A stretch of 38,916 nucleotides of DNA from Streptomyces populi (GTDB taxonomy: Bacteria; Actinomycetota; Actinomycetes; Streptomycetales; Streptomycetaceae). The translations under genes and the position numbers were made by a program. The stretch lies in assembly GCF_002911015.1 (NCBI RefSeq), contig NZ_KZ626918.1:1-38916 (forward strand), given 5' to 3'. Below the pieces are notes generated by a model. It worked only from the letters and a program-made list of their open reading frames with translations. It was not told the DNA's origin and ran no database searches. This document shows, in pieces, positions 7,653 to 14,621 of the stretch. How positions within the stretch are numbered: the first letter of the stretch is position 1; every line of letters starts with the position of its first letter.

Positions 7653-9509
7653 TCAGCGGGGCGAGCCGCTTCCCGGGGTGTCCGGGCCCGGGCCCGCCGC
7701 CCCGTCCTCCGTCCGCGGCCCCCGCCCGTCGGGGTCCCCGGGCACCTCCCCGCGCTCCGGACCGTTCCGGTGTTCCGGGTCGTCGGCATCCCCCTCCTCC
7801 CCCGGGTCTCCCCGGTCCTCCGGGTCCTCGGACCCGGGAACGCCCGCCTTCCTCAGGGCCTCCCGGCGGATCTCCATCGGCAGGTCCCCGTACCAGGCGC
7901 CCGCCGAGGTCTCCCCGGGCAGCAGGTCGTACGGCTCGAAGGGGTCGTAGGAGTCGTCGGGGTCGTAGGCCTCGTACGGGTCGAAGCTGTCGACGACCGA
8001 CTCCAGCACCTCGGGACCGGTCCGGCCGGCACCGGGCCGCGCCCCCTGGAGCGGAACCGGCGTCGGCACCGGCGGCGAGGAGACGCCCCCGCGCCACGGC
8101 GTCCGGGCGCGCGTCCGCAGCCGCGGAGCCCACCCGGTTCCGCGCGCGCCCCGGCGGGCACCCGTGCCCCCGGCCGCCGCGTGCCCCCGGTCCCTCCACC
8201 CGGCCACGGCCACCGCGACGGGAATCCCGACGACCGCCGTCCACACCGCCGCCGCGGGCCCCACCTGCCACCACACCGGCCCGAAATGGACCAGGGCGTG
8301 GACCCCCAGCGGCCCCCCGGCCAGCCCGGCGAGCACGCCGAGCGCGACGCCGCACCATCCGGCGGCGACCGAGACGACGAGCACGGTCCGCCCGAGCGGC
8401 CAGGACTCCTCCCGGCCCGCGGTCGCCCGCGCGGTCCCCGCCTTCACCGCGAACCACGCCACCGTCACCCCCGCGGCCAGCGGCACCAGCCCGCTCAACC
8501 AGGCCGACGGCGCCCCGGACCCCGTCCGCGGCAGCGCCGCGAGCAGCGGAAACGCGGGAAACAGATCGGCCGGCGCGCGCGTCCCCGCGGTCAGCGGACC
8601 GACGACATGACCCGCGCTCAGGACGACACCGGGCCCGAGCCCGTACGCCGCCCCCCACACCGCCGCGTTCGGCACCAGCACCAGACACAGCAGCAGTACG
8701 GCGAGCCGGCCCGACCACGCCCCGGTGAGCTGGACGAACGAGGCCCGGGCCGTGTCCCCGTGCCACACGAGCGACGCCGCCACGAGCAGGGCCCCGCCCC
8801 CGACGAGGACCACGGCCCCGGCCGCGGCGGCCCGCGCGGCACCGCCGAGCACCCGGTCGTCGGCGGCGACGAGACGGCGTACGGCGGAGACCGGACCTCC
8901 TCCCGCGGGCGGGAGCGCCTTCACGGCCCGCCTCCCCCACGGCGGCCTCGGCCCCCACGGATGCCCGTACGCCGTCCAGACCCCCGCTCCCGCGGCGACC
9001 ACCGCGAGGAGCGGAAGGCAGACCGCGGCCCAGGCCCAGGAGGGGCGCAGCGTCCCGCCCGAGGCGTACAGCGCGGCGGCCCAGCCGGCGAGGAGATAGC
9101 CGGCCACGACACCGGCCCACGCGGTACGCGGCGACGCCTCCGACGTGACATCGGCCGCCTCCCGCGCGGCCCGGTGCAGCAGCCACACCGGAAGCGCGAG
9201 CAGGAGGAGCGGTGTCACCCCCACCGGCATCGGCAGGCCGGACAGGGTGTCGGTGCGGATCAGCTCCACGCCGTGGGCGAGCAGCCAGAGCGCGGCGGCG
9301 ACGTGCAGCGCTCCCTCCGGCCCCGTGTCCGGGTACGGCGAACTGATCCACAGCGCCATGACGAGGACGGCGAACGAGGCGAGCCCGAGCCCCGCGGCGA
9401 GGGCGCCGCCCAGGAGGCTCGTGGCCAGTCCGGGGGATCGGTCGCGCATCCGGGTGAGCAGGTGCGACAACGAGAGCCTGCGGTCGGTGATTTGGGTCAC
9501 GGCCCTCAT
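7653..9509 (-). CDS. DUF6350 / PerM-like polytopic membrane protein
   Basis: About 618 residues, with about 10 or more hydrophobic helices in the first ~430 (for example LASFAVLVMALWISSPYP and GVTPLLLLALPVWLLHRA). The N-terminal pattern matches the actinobacterial DUF6350 family, sometimes called cell division protein PerM; that function is not established for this protein. The last ~190 residues are soluble and low in complexity, with an Asp/Tyr/Pro-rich DPYEAYDPDDSYDPFEPYD stretch and an Asp/Glu/Gly/Pro tail. Start is uncertain: ATG 9509 is used, but GGGAG lies only one base before it, whereas GTG 9500 has the same site at ten bases. Divergent from the XRE/sigma-like gene. Confidence 0.8.
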   Translation of the reverse strand: MRAVTQITDRRLSLSHLLTRMRDRSPGLATSLLGGALAAGLGLASFAVLVMALWISSPYPDTGPEGALHVAAALWLLAHGVELIRTDTLSGLPMPVGVTPLLLLALPVWLLHRAAREAADVTSEASPRTAWAGVVAGYLLAGWAAALYASGGTLRPSWAWAAVCLPLLAVVAAGAGVWTAYGHPWGPRPPWGRRAVKALPPAGGGPVSAVRRLVAADDRVLGGAARAAAAGAVVLVGGGALLVAASLVWHGDTARASFVQLTGAWSGRLAVLLLCLVLVPNAAVWGAAYGLGPGVVLSAGHVVGPLTAGTRAPADLFPAFPLLAALPRTGSGAPSAWLSGLVPLAAGVTVAWFAVKAGTARATAGREESWPLGRTVLVVSVAAGWCGVALGVLAGLAGGPLGVHALVHFGPVWWQVGPAAAVWTAVVGIPVAVAVAGWRDRGHAAAGGTGARRGARGTGWAPRLRTRARTPWRGGVSSPPVPTPVPLQGARPGAGRTGPEVLESVVDSFDPYEAYDPDDSYDPFEPYDLLPGETSAGAWYGDLPMEIRREALRKAGVPGSEDPEDRGDPGEEGDADDPEHRNGPERGEVPGDPDGRGPRTEDGAAGPGPDTPGSGSPR

Positions 9510-9584
9510 GCTCCCAACGACACGCGCTTTCCCGTCGTAACAGGCGAACCCCGGATGTGTCGCTCAATATGCAGTTATGCACTT

Positions 9585-9596
9585 CTTCGTACGAAG
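9585..9596 (+). promoter_or_regulatory. Palindrome CTTCGTACGAAG overlapping the ribosome binding site of the 9606 gene
   Basis: A perfect 12-bp palindrome whose right half supplies the GAAGG of the ribosome site (gaagggg) for GTG 9606. It could be a repressor operator or, as RNA, could occlude the ribosome site; which one, if either, is not known. Confidence 0.4.
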
Positions 9597-9605
9597 GGGC
9601 TTTCT

Positions 9606-10799
9606 GTGGAACCCGACCTGACACAGAGCCCCGCCGCCCCGTTGCCGGCGCCCAAGGAGCGCCGCCGTCTGCGTGAGGACCGGTCGCTGACCCAGACCGA
9701 CGTGGCCACCCGGCTCGGCGTCAGCCGGGCGGCGGTGCGCTCGTGGGAGAGCGGCCGTTCGGCCCCGCGCGGCCGTGTGCGGGAGGCGTACACGAGGCTG
9801 CTCATGTCCGATCCGGTCAGCACCGGGACGGAGATGAGCACCCTTCAGGAGTACATCACCCCTGAGCTGGTGGGGGCGGGAACGGGAGCGGGAAAGAAAC
9901 GTCCCTCTCCGGCCGGGGAACGACCCGGGCGGAACCGGACCGCGACGCGTCCCGCCGAGGAGCGGCTCGCCCGGGACGAGGACTCCGGGATCCCGGAGTC
10001 GCCACTGACACCCGCTCAGGCCTTCGACGCGCTCTACGCGTTCTGCGCCCCCGCCCTCGTACGGCAGGCCTATCTGCTGACCGGGCGGCGCGAACTGGCC
10101 CGCGAGTCCGTGGAACGGGCGTTCCAGCAGGCCTGGTACCGCTGGCCCGAGGTGGCCGTGGACCCCGACCCGGCCGGATGGGTGCGCGCGACGGCCTACG
10201 AGTACGCGCTCTCCCCCTGGCACCGGCTGCGCCCGCGCCACCGCCACCCGGAGGCGCCGCCCTCCGGAGCGGCCGACCGCGCCCTGCTCGACGCGCTCCT
10301 CGAACTTCCGCCCGTGTACCGGCGCACCCTGCTGCTGTACGACGGTGTGGGGCTCGGGCTGCCGGAGACCGCGGCGGAGACGGAGGCGAGCACGCCCGCG
10401 GCGGCCAACCGGGTGCTGCACGCGCGCGAGGCCCTCGTCGCGCGGCTGCCGGAACTCGCCTCGCCGGAGGACCTGCACCGGCGGCTCGCCGAACTCGCGA
10501 GCGTGGAACGGCTGCGCGCGGCGAAGCCCCGCACGGTCCGCTGGTACGGCGAACGCCGGGCCCAGCAGTGGACCCGGGCGGCGATCGCCTTCACGGCCCT
10601 GCTGATCGGTGTGACCGTCCTGACCATGGGCACGGCCCCGGACCACTACGAGGAGCCCCTCGCGCCGGCGGAGACCGTCCACGGTCTGCCGCCCCGGGCC
10701 GCTCCCGGGCCGCTCTCCGCGGCGGAGCTGAAGCTGCGCGCCCGGCTGAGGTCCCAGGAGATGAAGGGCCCGGAACGGCTGATCCCGGAGAGCCGCTGA
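9606..10799 (+). CDS. XRE helix-turn-helix + sigma-factor-like + membrane anchor protein
   Basis: 397 residues with an unusual three-part layout. Residues ~17-65 are a Cro/C1 helix-turn-helix (SLTQTDVATRLGVSRAAVRSWESG). Residues ~138-285 resemble an ECF-type sigma factor: a region-2-like part (ALYAFCAPALVRQAYLLTG ... GWVRATAYEYALSPWHR), then a region-4-like helix-turn-helix part (LLELPPVYRRTLLLYDGVGL ... AANRVLHAREALVARL). Residues ~323-341 are a single membrane helix (WTRAAIAFTALLIGVTVLT) followed by a ~55-residue exported tail. GTG 9606 has AAGGGG seven bases upstream. The sigma-like part keeps the general pattern, but whether it binds RNA polymerase is unknown. The architecture suggests a membrane-tethered regulator; that is inference. 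Confidence 0.85.
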   Translation: MEPDLTQSPAAPLPAPKERRRLREDRSLTQTDVATRLGVSRAAVRSWESGRSAPRGRVREAYTRLLMSDPVSTGTEMSTLQEYITPELVGAGTGAGKKRPSPAGERPGRNRTATRPAEERLARDEDSGIPESPLTPAQAFDALYAFCAPALVRQAYLLTGRRELARESVERAFQQAWYRWPEVAVDPDPAGWVRATAYEYALSPWHRLRPRHRHPEAPPSGAADRALLDALLELPPVYRRTLLLYDGVGLGLPETAAETEASTPAAANRVLHAREALVARLPELASPEDLHRRLAELASVERLRAAKPRTVRWYGERRAQQWTRAAIAFTALLIGVTVLTMGTAPDHYEEPLAPAETVHGLPPRAAPGPLSAAELKLRARLRSQEMKGPERLIPESR

Positions 10800-10835
10800 C
10801 GTCGGAGAGCCGTCGGCGTCCGGGCCCTGCGACCC

Positions 10836-10909
10836 GGAACGCCGGAGACACGGAACGCCGGAGACACGGAACGCCGGAGACACGGAACGCCGGAGACACG
10901 GAACGCCGG
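10836..10909. repeat. 16-bp tandem repeat derived from a terminator arm
   Basis: Four exact copies of GGAACGCCGGAGACAC (10836-10899) are followed by a fifth partial copy (GGAACGCCGG, 10900-10909) that forms the outer left arm of the following hairpin. Perfect conservation points to recent slippage expansion. Confidence 0.95.
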
Positions 10910-10949
10910 TGGGCCCGCACCCCCGAAAGGGTGCGGGCCCACCGGCGTT
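10902..10949. terminator. Strong bidirectional terminator between the 9606 gene and sucD
   Basis: A perfect 21-bp G/C-rich inverted repeat (10902-10922 with 10929-10949) with a six-base CCGAAA loop, starting about 100 bp after the plus-strand stop and 15 bp from the sucD stop. The convergent position suits termination in both directions. Confidence 0.9.
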
Positions 10950-10964
10950 CGGTCGAGCGACAGC

Positions 10965-11849
10965 TCAGCCGGCGAGGATCTCGCGGGCCAGCTTGGCCGT
11001 CTCGGTCGGCGTCTTGCCGACCTTGACGCCCGCGGCCTCGAGGGCCTCCTTCTTCGCGGCGGCCGTGCCGGAGGAGCCGGAGACGATGGCGCCGGCGTGG
11101 CCCATGGTCTTGCCCTCGGGCGCGGTGAAGCCGGCGACGTAGCCGACGACCGGCTTCGTCACGTTGGCCTTGATGAAGTCGGCCGCGCGCTCCTCGGCGT
11201 CGCCGCCGATCTCACCGATCATGACGATCAGGTCGGTGTCGGGGTCGGCCTCGAACGCGGCGAGCGCGTCGATGTGCGTCGTGCCGATGACCGGGTCGCC
11301 ACCGATGCCGACGGCGGACGAGAAGCCGATGTCACGGAGCTCGTACATCATCTGGTACGTCAGCGTGCCGGACTTCGAGACCAGGCCGATGCGGCCCGGC
11401 TTCGTGATGTCGCCCGGGATGATGCCGGCGTTGGACTGGCCCGGGGTGATGAGACCGGGGCAGTTCGGGCCGATGATGCGGGTCTTGTTGCCCTGCGCCA
11501 CGGCGTACGCGTAGAACGCGGCCGAGTCGTGGACGGCGATGCCCTCGGTGATGACGACCGCGAGGGGGATCTCCGCGTCGATCGCCTCGACGACGGCGGC
11601 CTTGGCGAAGGCCGGCGGCACGAAGAGGACGGACACGTTGGCGCCGGTCTTCTCCATGGCCTCGGCGACCGTGCCGAAGACGGGGATCTCGGTGCCGTCG
11701 ATGTCGACGGACGTGCCCGCCTTGCGCGGGTTCACGCCACCGACGATGTTCGTGCCGTCGGCCAGCATGAGCTTGGTGTGCTTCATGCCCGTGGCACCGG
11801 TCATGCCCTGGACGATGACCTTGCTGTCCTTGTTGAGGAAGATAGCCAT
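10965..11849 (-). CDS. sucD: Succinyl-CoA synthetase (ADP-forming) alpha subunit
   Basis: 294 residues. Alpha subunit of the TCA-cycle enzyme converting succinyl-CoA and ADP/GDP to succinate and nucleoside triphosphate, working as a complex with SucC. The CoA-binding N-terminal fold is present (VIVQGMTGATGMKHTKLMLA). The phospho-acceptor His is residue 251 in GKTMGHAGAIVSG, and IIGPNCPGLITPG is conserved. ATG 11849 has GAGGGA about nine bases upstream. It begins 21 bp after sucC on the same strand, so the two form an operon ending at the 10902-10949 hairpin. Confidence 0.97.
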   Translation of the reverse strand: MAIFLNKDSKVIVQGMTGATGMKHTKLMLADGTNIVGGVNPRKAGTSVDIDGTEIPVFGTVAEAMEKTGANVSVLFVPPAFAKAAVVEAIDAEIPLAVVITEGIAVHDSAAFYAYAVAQGNKTRIIGPNCPGLITPGQSNAGIIPGDITKPGRIGLVSKSGTLTYQMMYELRDIGFSSAVGIGGDPVIGTTHIDALAAFEADPDTDLIVMIGEIGGDAEERAADFIKANVTKPVVGYVAGFTAPEGKTMGHAGAIVSGSSGTAAAKKEALEAAGVKVGKTPTETAKLAREILAG

Positions 11850-11870
11850 GGCTGTTTAGTCCCTCGTCCC

Positions 11871-13049
11871 TTACTTCGCAGCCGCGAGCTCGGCGGCCTT
11901 GTCGGCCGCGCCGTCCATGGTGTCCACGCGCTGGACCAGCGGGTGGTTGGCGTCCGACAGGATCTGACGACCCAGCTCGGCGTTGTTGCCGTCCAGACGC
12001 ACGACCAGCGGCTTGGTGACTTCCTCGCCCTTGTCGGCGAGCAGCTGCAGCGCCTGGACGATGCCGTTGGCGACCTCGTCACAGGCGGTGATGCCACCGA
12101 AGACGTTGACGAAGACGGACTTGACGTCCGGGTCGCCGAGGATGATCTCCAGGCCGTTCGCCATGACCGCGGCGGAGGCGCCGCCGCCGATGTCGAGGAA
12201 GTTGGCGGGCTTGACGCCACCGTGGTTCTCACCGGCGTACGCGACGACGTCGAGGGTGCTCATGACGAGACCCGCGCCGTTGCCGATGATGCCGACCTCG
12301 CCGTCGAGCTTGACGTAGTTGAGGTTCTTGGCCTTGGCGGCGGCCTCGAGGGGGTTGGCGGCCGCGTGGTCGACGAGCTCCTCGTGGCCGGGCTGACGGA
12401 ACTCGGCGTTCTCGTCCAGCGACACCTTGCCGTCGAGGGCGATGACGTCGCCGGAGGCGACCTTCGCCAGCGGGTTGACCTCGACCAGGAGGGCGTCCTC
12501 CTTGATGAAGGTGTCCCACAGCGTCACCAGGATGCCGGCGATCTGGTCGGCGACCTCGGCCGGGAACTTCGCGGCCTCGACGATCTCGCGGGCCTTCTCC
12601 GGGGTGACACCCTCGTTGGCGTCGATCGGCGTCTTGGCGACGGCCTCGGGGCGGGTGGCCGCCACCTCCTCGATCTCCATGCCGCCCTCGACGGACGCGA
12701 TGGAGAGGAAGGTGCGGTTGGTGCGGTCCAGGAGGAAGGAGACGTAGTACTCCTCCAGGATCTCCGGAGCGGTCTCGGCGATCATCACCTTGTGGACCGT
12801 GTGGCCCTTGATGTCCATGCCGAGGATGTCCGTCGCGCGGGCGACGGCCTCGTCCGGGGTGGCGGCGAGCTTGACGCCGCCGGCCTTGCCGCGGCCACCG
12901 ACCTTCACCTGGGCCTTGACGACGGACTTGCCGCCAAGACGCTCGGTCGCCTCGCGGGCTGCCTCAGGCGTGTCGATGACTTCACCGGCCAGCACCGGTA
13001 CACCGTGCTTGGCGAAGAGGTCCCTCGCCTGGTACTCGAACAGGTCCAC
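11871..13049 (-). CDS. sucC: Succinyl-CoA synthetase (ADP-forming) beta subunit
   Basis: 392 residues. Supplies the ATP-grasp nucleotide-binding domain and the succinate site. Recognisable segments are the N-terminal MDLFEYQARDLFAKHGVPVL, the ATP-grasp KAQVKVGGRGKAGGVKL, the metal/succinate-site LLVEVNPLA, and the C-terminal FLDIGGGAS and VFVNVFGGI motifs. The start is GTG 13049, giving the family's standard N-terminus; a weak GGGACGG purine stretch precedes it. First gene of sucC-sucD. It lies downstream of, and on the same strand as, the MoxR-DUF5682-VWA operon, separated from it by 405 bp. Confidence 0.97.
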   Translation of the reverse strand: MDLFEYQARDLFAKHGVPVLAGEVIDTPEAAREATERLGGKSVVKAQVKVGGRGKAGGVKLAATPDEAVARATDILGMDIKGHTVHKVMIAETAPEILEEYYVSFLLDRTNRTFLSIASVEGGMEIEEVAATRPEAVAKTPIDANEGVTPEKAREIVEAAKFPAEVADQIAGILVTLWDTFIKEDALLVEVNPLAKVASGDVIALDGKVSLDENAEFRQPGHEELVDHAAANPLEAAAKAKNLNYVKLDGEVGIIGNGAGLVMSTLDVVAYAGENHGGVKPANFLDIGGGASAAVMANGLEIILGDPDVKSVFVNVFGGITACDEVANGIVQALQLLADKGEEVTKPLVVRLDGNNAELGRQILSDANHPLVQRVDTMDGAADKAAELAAAK

Positions 13050-13454
13050 GCGCGTCCGTCCCTATCAGTGATCTCGCGGTTCGTTGGATGCGTGGGCGTG
13101 CCGCGAAGGGCAACGTGACGTCCGCTTGTCACAAGGGTGGCGCACACGGTGTCCGAGCGCGCGGCATGTCCGTCTCGCAGGTTATCGCCGTGGGGCACGG
13201 GACCCTAAATCGCAGCTCACACGACAGCGGTGATACCTGTCACAGAACCGGCCCCGGACCGGCCCTCACCAGGCCGGGGAGCCCCCTGTGAGGCCCCCTG
13301 AGCAGCCGCTGAGGGCCCCGCGCGGCCCGCCGGGCCCCCGGGGCGGTCCGGCCGGCAGGGGCGCAGGAGCCCGCCCTGGCGGATCCATCGACTTTCGGCC
13401 GTCCGTGTTCTCGAATCGCCCCGAAACGGTCATCTTCGGTCAGGAAGGAAACTC
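13050..13454. other. Intergenic region upstream of sucC, downstream of the VWA gene
   Basis: No gene seen. On the minus strand a TAGGGT hexamer at 13207-13202 is a possible sucC -10, which would give a leader of about 150 nt, but no good -35 matches it. Other signals are an 11-bp palindrome CTTGTCACAAG near 13126 and imperfect hairpin-forming G/C-rich sequence at about 13292-13345 that could end the VWA transcript. Short plus- and minus-strand frames here look like noise. Confidence 0.5.
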
Positions 13455-14621
13455 TCACCTCGTGTCCGGGACCGGAAGCGGCCGCTTCTCGATCGCCGCC
13501 GCCATCACCTCGGGAAACAGGTCGGGGGTGCAGGCGAACGCCGGCGCGCCGAGCGCCGCGAGCGCCGCCGCGTGCTCACGGTCGTACGCGGGCGCCCCCT
13601 CGTCGGACAGCGCGAGCAGCGCCACGAACTGCACCCCCGACGCCTTCATCGCCGCGACCCGCTTCAGCATCTCGTCCCGGATCCCCCCTTCGTAGAGGTC
13701 GCTGATGAGGACGACGACCGTGTCGGCGGGTCTGGTGATCTGCGACTGGCAGTAGGCGAGCGCCCGGTTGATGTCCGTGCCGCCGCCGAGCTGGGTGCCG
13801 AAGAGGACGTCGACCGGGTCGTCGAGCTGGTCGGTGAGGTCGACGACGGCCGTGTCGAAGACGACGAGCCGGGTGGCGATGGACCGCATCGACGCCAGCA
13901 CGGCACCGAACACGGAGGCGTAGACGACGGACGCCGCCATCGACCCCGACTGGTCGATGCAGAGGACGACCTCCTTCTTCACGGACTGCGAGGCACGCCC
14001 GTATCCGATCAGCCGCTCGGGCACGACCGTGCGGTACTCGGGCAGGTAGTGCTTCAGGTTGGCCGCGATCGTGCGGTTCCAGTCGATGTCGTGGTGGCGG
14101 GGCCTGCTGATCCGGGCGCTGCGGTCGAGGGCGCCGGTGAGCGTGGCCCGGGTGCGCGTGGCGAGCTTCTTCTCCAGGTCCTCCACGACCTTGCGCACCA
14201 CGGCCCGCGCGGTCTCCTTCGTCGTCTCCGGCATGGCCTTGTTGAGGGAGAGGAGGGTGCCCACCAGGTGCACGTCGGCCTCCACCGCCTCCAGCATCTC
14301 GGGCTCCAGGAGCAGGGCGGAGAGCCCGAGCCGGTCGATGGCGTCCCGTTGCATCACCTGGACGACGGAGGAGGGGAAGTAGGTCCGGATGTCGCCGAGC
14401 CAGCGCGCGACCGACGGCGCCGACGCCCCGAGCCCCGCCGAACGGTCCCGTCCCGGCCGCCCTCCTCCGCTCCCCTTCCCGTAGAGGGCGCCCAGCGCCC
14501 CGTCCATGGCGGCGTCCCGGCCGGAGAGAACGCATCCGGTGCCGTCCGCCTCGTCGCCGCCGAGCACCAGCCGCCATCGCCGCAGCCGCTCGTCCCCGGC
14601 GCCCACCGCCGTCTCGGTCAT
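13455..14621 (-). CDS. VWA-domain protein with intact MIDAS, third gene of the MoxR operon
   Basis: 388 residues. The N-terminal ~215 are a helical region with no domain I recognise. The von Willebrand A domain runs from ~216 to 375 and has a complete metal-ion-dependent adhesion site: DQSGSMAAS at 223-231, Thr282 in GGGTDIN, and Asp308 in LISDLYEGG. VWA proteins paired with MoxR ATPases usually act as the substrate-facing partner of an ATP-driven chelatase- or chaperone-like machine. ATG 14621 overlaps the DUF5682 stop as ATGA, so the two are translationally coupled. The frame stays open far upstream inside the neighbour, but that part is antisense-like noise. Substrate unknown; cytoplasmic, as no signal or membrane helix is seen. 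Confidence 0.9.
   Translation of the reverse strand: MTETAVGAGDERLRRWRLVLGGDEADGTGCVLSGRDAAMDGALGALYGKGSGGGRPGRDRSAGLGASAPSVARWLGDIRTYFPSSVVQVMQRDAIDRLGLSALLLEPEMLEAVEADVHLVGTLLSLNKAMPETTKETARAVVRKVVEDLEKKLATRTRATLTGALDRSARISRPRHHDIDWNRTIAANLKHYLPEYRTVVPERLIGYGRASQSVKKEVVLCIDQSGSMAASVVYASVFGAVLASMRSIATRLVVFDTAVVDLTDQLDDPVDVLFGTQLGGGTDINRALAYCQSQITRPADTVVVLISDLYEGGIRDEMLKRVAAMKASGVQFVALLALSDEGAPAYDREHAAALAALGAPAFACTPDLFPEVMAAAIEKRPLPVPDTR

Noticed and set aside
7770..9605. Upstream extension of the XRE/sigma-like frame over the DUF6350 gene
   Set aside because: It is opposite a well-formed polytopic membrane protein and rich in Arg/Pro; GTG 9606 has a good ribosome site and starts the conserved part.
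10836..10909. CRISPR-like array
   Set aside because: The 16-bp units are contiguous with no spacers, and no cas genes are present; it is a tandem repeat built on a terminator arm.
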